DNA from: Akkermansia muciniphila
Lineage (GTDB): Bacteria > Verrucomicrobiota > Verrucomicrobiia > Verrucomicrobiales > Akkermansiaceae
Reading direction: 5' to 3'
Length of the DNA stretch: 64,000 nt
Assembly: GCF_040616545.1 (NCBI RefSeq)
Contig: NZ_CP156688.1
Location: forward strand, 1,302,001 to 1,366,000
The position numbers and the translations under genes were made by a program. Each line of letters begins with the position of its first letter. The stretch's first letter is position 1. Shown here in pieces: positions 63,233-64,000 of the stretch. The notes under the pieces were generated by a model. The model did not search any database. It saw only the letters and a list, made by a program, of their open reading frames with translations, and was not told where the DNA came from.

Positions 63233-63991
63233 ATGCCGACCATGCAGACATTCAGGCTTTTGCTTGCCGCCGCCCTTCTGTGCGGGTGGAGTTCCTGCTG
63301 TACTCCCCCGGATGAGGATTTTGTACAGAAACCTTACGTGCAGCGGCAGATGTCCGGCCTGGCCAATGACTTCCTGACCCTGCTTCCGCCGGAGAAAGCC
63401 GCCCTTCCCGCCGCGCGGGAGGAGGCCAAATGGCTGGCTGACACGGCCGTGGTCCAGTCCGCCGCCATCGCCCGGGAGAACAGGATTGTTCTGTTCGGCT
63501 GGCTGAACAACATCCTGGTTAACTCCAACGTGCGGGACCGCGGCCTCTGCTGGCAGGTCCAGCAGGATTTGTACCGTGACATGCGCCGCCGCCCCGTGAA
63601 GTATTTCCGGGTAGGCCTGACCATCCGCGACCGTGGAACGGGCAGGGAGCACAGTTGCGTGTACGTAAACGCGGCCGGCGGGGGATTGCAGGATTCCATC
63701 GTTCTGGACGCCTGGAAGAACTGCGGCCACCTGGTGGTGCTGAAGCAGAAGGACCGGGAAGGCAGGAAATGGGAGGAAGACTGGCGGGAGCCTTTCGTAT
63801 CCAAGGCATTCCCGGAAGGTCATTCCTACGGGATGGACCATCACCTGGTCTGGCCCGGCTGGGCCAAGAAGCGCCCGATGCTGATCCAGAGGATGTTCCA
63901 GTCCAGCCAGCAGGAAGAGGCTAAGTCTGCCAGCCCTGCGGCGGACGGCGGCAAACAGGCTGGCGGTTCCGGCGCGCAGGCGGCCGTTTAA
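63233..63991 (+). CDS. Secreted protein, probable lipoprotein, unknown function
   Basis: 252 residues. The N terminus has a signal with cysteines near its end (FRLLLAAALLCGWSSCCTPP), so a lipobox is likely. The domain after it includes RENRIVLFGWLNNILVNSNV and FRVGLTIRDRGTGREHSCVY, with no recognised family. The C-terminal 30 residues are Ala/Gly/Gln-rich and probably disordered. The ATG at 63233 is used; a second ATG three codons on (63242) also fits. No gene follows inside the window. Confidence 0.7.
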   Translation: MPTMQTFRLLLAAALLCGWSSCCTPPDEDFVQKPYVQRQMSGLANDFLTLLPPEKAALPAAREEAKWLADTAVVQSAAIARENRIVLFGWLNNILVNSNVRDRGLCWQVQQDLYRDMRRRPVKYFRVGLTIRDRGTGREHSCVYVNAAGGGLQDSIVLDAWKNCGHLVVLKQKDREGRKWEEDWREPFVSKAFPEGHSYGMDHHLVWPGWAKKRPMLIQRMFQSSQQEEAKSASPAADGGKQAGGSGAQAAV

Positions 63992-64000
63992 AAGGGTCGG

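Overview
The window looks like a chromosomal segment of an Akkermansia-type bacterium (Verrucomicrobiota). The reasons are GC-rich coding, five secreted proteins ending in a PEP-CTERM-like sorting tail (VPEPATA, a short hydrophobic stretch, then RRRR), a mucin-style sulfatase and N-acetylglucosamine-6-phosphate deacetylase, and Verrucomicrobia-type multidomain secreted proteins. No rRNA, tRNA, CRISPR array, phage or insertion sequence was seen.

Layout. 0-7.5 kb: end of a glycosyltransferase, then on the minus strand a DJ-1 family protein, an E2-like lipoyl protein that lacks its catalytic motif, nagA, a frameshifted zinc-ribbon gene, a secreted cyclophilin, an MFS transporter and a CstA-type transporter. 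7.5-14 kb: two PEP-CTERM genes, each behind a short inverted-repeat promoter element, and a 1,425-residue secreted sulfatase. 14-26 kb: the nusA-infB-rbfA operon with a structured leader, xth, rdgB, DUF2167 and YtqB-like genes, and a Tat-exported DUF362 protein next to a NapH/NapG-like iron-sulfur fusion. 26-34 kb: GNAT protein, large secreted hypothetical, ABCG-like exporter operon, L,D-transpeptidase and an RRM protein. 34.6-40 kb: a strongly structured candidate RNA, an exopolysaccharide-initiating sugar transferase, and galK with a sodium-solute symporter. 40-48.5 kb: PEP-CTERM gene, fmt-helicase pair, lipid glycosyltransferase, coaX, acpP, a degenerate LysM/L,D-transpeptidase-like protein and dtd. 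48.5-54.5 kb: an autotransporter with a frameshift in a poly-G tract, and sdhCAB. 54.6-64 kb: an EboB-like TatD hydrolase, a DUF1232 protein, two divergent PEP-CTERM genes sharing one inverted-repeat element, a decayed GNAT gene, an FGE-like lipoprotein, fabG, a coiled-coil secreted protein, an ABC-F ATPase and a lipoprotein-like gene.

The most interesting signal is a set of four intergenic elements (about 7.7, 8.8, 50.6 and 57.35 kb), 158-203 bp long. Each is bounded by 15-19 bp inverted repeats built as CGGAtt-N3-aatCCG. The repeat sequence differs between elements, but within three of them one copy is the exact reverse complement of the other, including the asymmetric centre; the fourth pair has two mismatches. 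A TTGACA-like -35 sits one base inside one repeat, and a TAnnnn -10 sits one base outside the gene-proximal repeat, so the repeat forms a 17-bp promoter spacer. This is what a family of invertible promoter switches would look like, controlling PEP-CTERM surface proteins and the autotransporter. As read here, one gene would be ON, two OFF, and a fourth element would choose between two divergent genes. No recombinase gene is in the window, so it would have to act from elsewhere.
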